Source: Stutzerimonas xanthomarina
GTDB taxonomy: Bacteria; Pseudomonadota; Gammaproteobacteria; Pseudomonadales; Pseudomonadaceae
Assembly (NCBI RefSeq): GCF_003935375.1
Contig: NZ_RHQM01000001.1
Coordinates: 248,001-312,000, forward strand
Direction: 5' to 3'
DNA length: 64,000 nt
In this document: positions 62,051 to 64,000 of the stretch, one piece after another
Position numbering within the stretch: position 1 is the stretch's first letter
Layout: each line of letters starts with the position of its first letter
Program-made: the position numbers and the translations under genes
The notes under the pieces: model-generated
The model's input: the letters and a program-made list of their open reading frames with translations, nothing else
The model's database searches: none
What the model was told of the DNA's origin: nothing

Positions 62051-63184
62051 ATGATTCAAATAAATGACGAATTCCCGCAAATAGTCGGTTTGCGATATCT
62101 GAACCATGCTGCCGTCGCTCCCTGGCCCAGGCGGGCCGCTCGGGCCGTGAGCGCCTTTGCCGAGCAGAATGCAACCCTGGGCGCGCGCGACTACCCCGAA
62201 TGGCTCACAGTGGAACGCAGCCTGCGCCAACGCCTGACGCGACTGCTCAACGCGCCGAGCAGTGCCGATGTGGCGCTGGTCAAGAACACCTCCGAAGCGC
62301 TCTCATTCGTCGCCTTCGGGCTGGACTGGAAAAGCGGTGATCAGATCGTGATCAGCGACGAGGAGTTTCCGTCCAATCGGGTGGTCTGGGAGGCATTGCG
62401 GCCGCTCGGCGTGGAAGTCATTCAGGTCGGTCTCAAGGGTGTCGATCCCGAGGCTGACCTCCTTGCAGCGTGTGGTCCTCGGGTACGCCTGATGTCGATC
62501 AGCGCCGTGCAATATGCGAGCGGCATGCGGTTGGATCTTCCGCGCCTGGGCGAAGGCTGCGAGCAACGCGGCGTGCTTCTGTGCATCGATGCAATCCAGC
62601 AATTGGGCGCCCTGCCCTTCGATGTCCAGCAGAACCGTTGCGCCTTCGCCATGGCGGATGGTCACAAGTGGATGCTCGGCCCGGAAGGACTCGGTGTTTT
62701 CTATTGTCGCAGCGACCTACGCGAGCAACTGAAACTGCACGAGTACGGCTGGCACATGCTGGAGCACGCCGGCGACTACGACCGTAGCGACTGGGAGCCC
62801 GCACGCAGTGCCAGGCGGTTCGAGTGCGGCAGCCCGAACATGCTGGGAGCAATGGCACTCGAAGCCAGCCTGTCGCTGCTGGAGGAAGTGGGGATGGAGC
62901 AAGTCGCCAGATCGCTGGACGAGCGAATCGAATGGCTGACTCACGGGATCAGCAAGCTGAAAGGAGTAGAAACCCTCTCGCCAGGCCAAGCGGAGAGACG
63001 CTCCGGCATCGTCACATTCCGCCTCGACGGCTGGCCCAATGCCGCTCTGTTCGAGCGACTCAAGACTGAACAGGTGGTGTGTGCACAACGCGGCGGCGGC
63101 ATTCGCTTCTCGCCACATTTCTACACGCCGGAGCACGTCATAGACGAAACGCTAGGCCTTTTGCATGACCTGGCTGCGCACTGA
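62051..63184 (+). CDS. Class V aminotransferase-fold PLP enzyme
   Basis: A 377-residue enzyme of the NifS/selenocysteine-lyase-like group. The PLP lysine is in ADGHKWMLGPEGLGVFYC; the cofactor-binding VKNTSEALSFVAFGL and CIDAIQQLGALPFDV are typical. The C-terminal catalytic Cys loop of true desulfurases is not evident (ERRSGIVTFRL, CAQRGGGIRFSPHFYTPEHV), so it is not a clear IscS or SufS. The start at 62051 is chosen from alignment to the family N-terminus; ATG at 62027 is in frame. It diverges from the TetR gene. Confidence 0.88.
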   Translation: MIQINDEFPQIVGLRYLNHAAVAPWPRRAARAVSAFAEQNATLGARDYPEWLTVERSLRQRLTRLLNAPSSADVALVKNTSEALSFVAFGLDWKSGDQIVISDEEFPSNRVVWEALRPLGVEVIQVGLKGVDPEADLLAACGPRVRLMSISAVQYASGMRLDLPRLGEGCEQRGVLLCIDAIQQLGALPFDVQQNRCAFAMADGHKWMLGPEGLGVFYCRSDLREQLKLHEYGWHMLEHAGDYDRSDWEPARSARRFECGSPNMLGAMALEASLSLLEEVGMEQVARSLDERIEWLTHGISKLKGVETLSPGQAERRSGIVTFRLDGWPNAALFERLKTEQVVCAQRGGGIRFSPHFYTPEHVIDETLGLLHDLAAH

Positions 63185-63354
63185 AGGCGATCAGCCAGCG
63201 AGACTTGTATTCCAAATGCGTTTAAAAATCAGGGAAATCCGCCGGCAAACCCGCGGAGCAGCGTTAATACTTGAGTAACTGGCCGGGCAATCCCCCCACT
63301 GCCCAGCCAGATGAGGTCGCTAGGATTGCGATTTCATACTCCTAATGGTCTTGG

Positions 63355-63384
63355 CCCGGCTTCTCAGGAAACCGGGTTTTTTTT
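63355..63384 (+). terminator. Intrinsic terminator after the PLP enzyme
   Basis: CCCGG...CCGGG with a 12-base loop, followed by eight T's. It is between this gene and the convergent permease. The 170 bases before it (63185-63354) hold no gene that I can see. Confidence 0.82.
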
Positions 63385-63388
63385 GCTC

Positions 63389-64000
63389 TCAGGTCTGGGG
63401 CTGCGCCAGCAAACGAGTCCGCAGCCGGTAGCACAACCAGAGAAACCCGACCCAGACCGGAATCGCGAACACCGACATGCGGATGCCGGGCAGCCACAGC
63501 ATGATGACCAGGATCCCGCTGACGAAGGCCAGGCACAGGTAATTGCTCAGCGGGAACCAGAACGCCTTGAAGCTCGGCTCAACGCCCTGGCGCTGCATGG
63601 CGCGACGAAATTTCAGGTGCGCAAGGCTGATCATCGCCCAGTTGATTACCAGCGCAGCCACCGCAAGGGACATCAGCAGTTCGAGCGCGCCCTGCGGAAA
63701 CAGGTAGTTCACCGCCACGCAGAGCAGGGTTACCAGGGCCGACACGCCCACCGCTAGCACCGGGACACCCCGGGCATTGATCTTCATCAGGCTGCGCGGC
63801 GCATCGCCCTGCTCTGCCAGGCCGTACAGCATACGGCTGTTGCAATACACGCCGCTGTTATAGACCGAAAGCGCAGCCGTCAGCACGACGAAGTTCAGCA
63901 GATGCGCCGCCGTATCGCTGCCGATCAGCGAAAATATCTGCACGAAGGGGCTGCCGCTGTAGGGGTCGCCCGCGGAGCCCAGCGTCTGCAACAGCGCGTC
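63389..64000 (-). CDS. AroP-like aromatic amino-acid permease, C-terminal part (5' end outside window)
   Basis: The final 203 codons of an APC-superfamily transporter. FVVLTAALSVYNSGVYCNSRMLYGLAEQGDAPRSLMKINARGVPVLAV is the strongly conserved AroP/PheP region, and at least five membrane helices follow. The frame is open to the window edge. It imports an amino acid with a proton; an aromatic substrate is suggested by similarity, not proven. The 3' end converges on the terminator at 63355-63384. Confidence 0.88.
   Translation of the reverse strand, partial: DALLQTLGSAGDPYSGSPFVQIFSLIGSDTAAHLLNFVVLTAALSVYNSGVYCNSRMLYGLAEQGDAPRSLMKINARGVPVLAVGVSALVTLLCVAVNYLFPQGALELLMSLAVAALVINWAMISLAHLKFRRAMQRQGVEPSFKAFWFPLSNYLCLAFVSGILVIMLWLPGIRMSVFAIPVWVGFLWLCYRLRTRLLAQPQT

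Noticed and set aside
62051..63184. Cysteine desulfurase (IscS/SufS) assignment
   Set aside because: The PLP lysine is present but no catalytic cysteine loop typical of these enzymes is evident, and no iron-sulfur assembly genes are nearby.

Overview
The window is a GC-rich gammaproteobacterial chromosome segment. Gene order, protein sequences and FleQ-type flagellar logic point to Pseudomonadaceae, most likely the Pseudomonas stutzeri group (Stutzerimonas). This is inference from remembered gene order; no database search was run.

Region 1 (1-33,410) is a nearly continuous flagellar and chemotaxis supercluster read mostly from the minus strand. In transcription order it holds fliEFGHIJ, the HptB signalling set hsbA-hsbR-hptB, fliK, fliLMNOPQR-flhB, then flhA-flhF-fleN-fliA, cheY-cheZ-cheA-cheB-motC-motD, the polar array proteins ParC and ParP, cheW, and a DUF2802 gene. 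Near-consensus sigma-54 (-24/-12) sites precede fliE, fliK and fliL, and a weaker one precedes flhA. A Cu-Zn superoxide dismutase gene lies in the opposite orientation between flhB and flhA. At the far end are a second FliK-like gene with an FlhB C-terminal-domain gene, a rhodanese lipid-free periplasmic candidate, and the start of ccmA.

Region 2 (33,580-50,680) is core metabolism and regulation: a BenE transporter, an SDR dehydrogenase, an NADP-dependent MDR reductase, pyrF, a small DUF2897 membrane protein, a CHASE4-PAS-GGDEF-EAL protein, envelope lipoproteins, a MocR-type regulator, a periplasmic solute-binding protein, and the electron-transfer flavoprotein genes etfBA diverging from ETF-quinone oxidoreductase. 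The divergent etf promoters share a PsrA-type palindrome.

Region 3 (50,682-61,194) is a 10.5-kb mobile island of the gamma-mobile-trio (GMT) type. It has inserted inside a radical SAM gene, at the codon after the last Cys of its iron-sulfur motif. The two halves of that gene lie at 49,901-50,681 and 61,195-61,316 and rejoin in frame if the 6-bp flanking repeats (TCACAG) recombine. The island has 7-bp perfect inverted ends. One edge carries a coupled operon gmtY-gmtZ-gmtX-VPA1267-like gene-RecD-like helicase. The other edge carries AT-richer cargo: an IS1182-type transposase remnant, an orphan Rap1a/Tai-type immunity protein, three small unknown genes, a 20-bp perfect palindrome and a duplicated 63-bp sequence. 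gmtZ has an in-frame ochre stop within its N-terminal repeats, so the element may be disabled.

Region 4 (61,200-64,000) continues the host backbone: a TetR regulator, a class-V aminotransferase-fold enzyme, a terminator and the 3' part of an AroP-like amino-acid permease. No tRNA, rRNA or CRISPR array was recognised.
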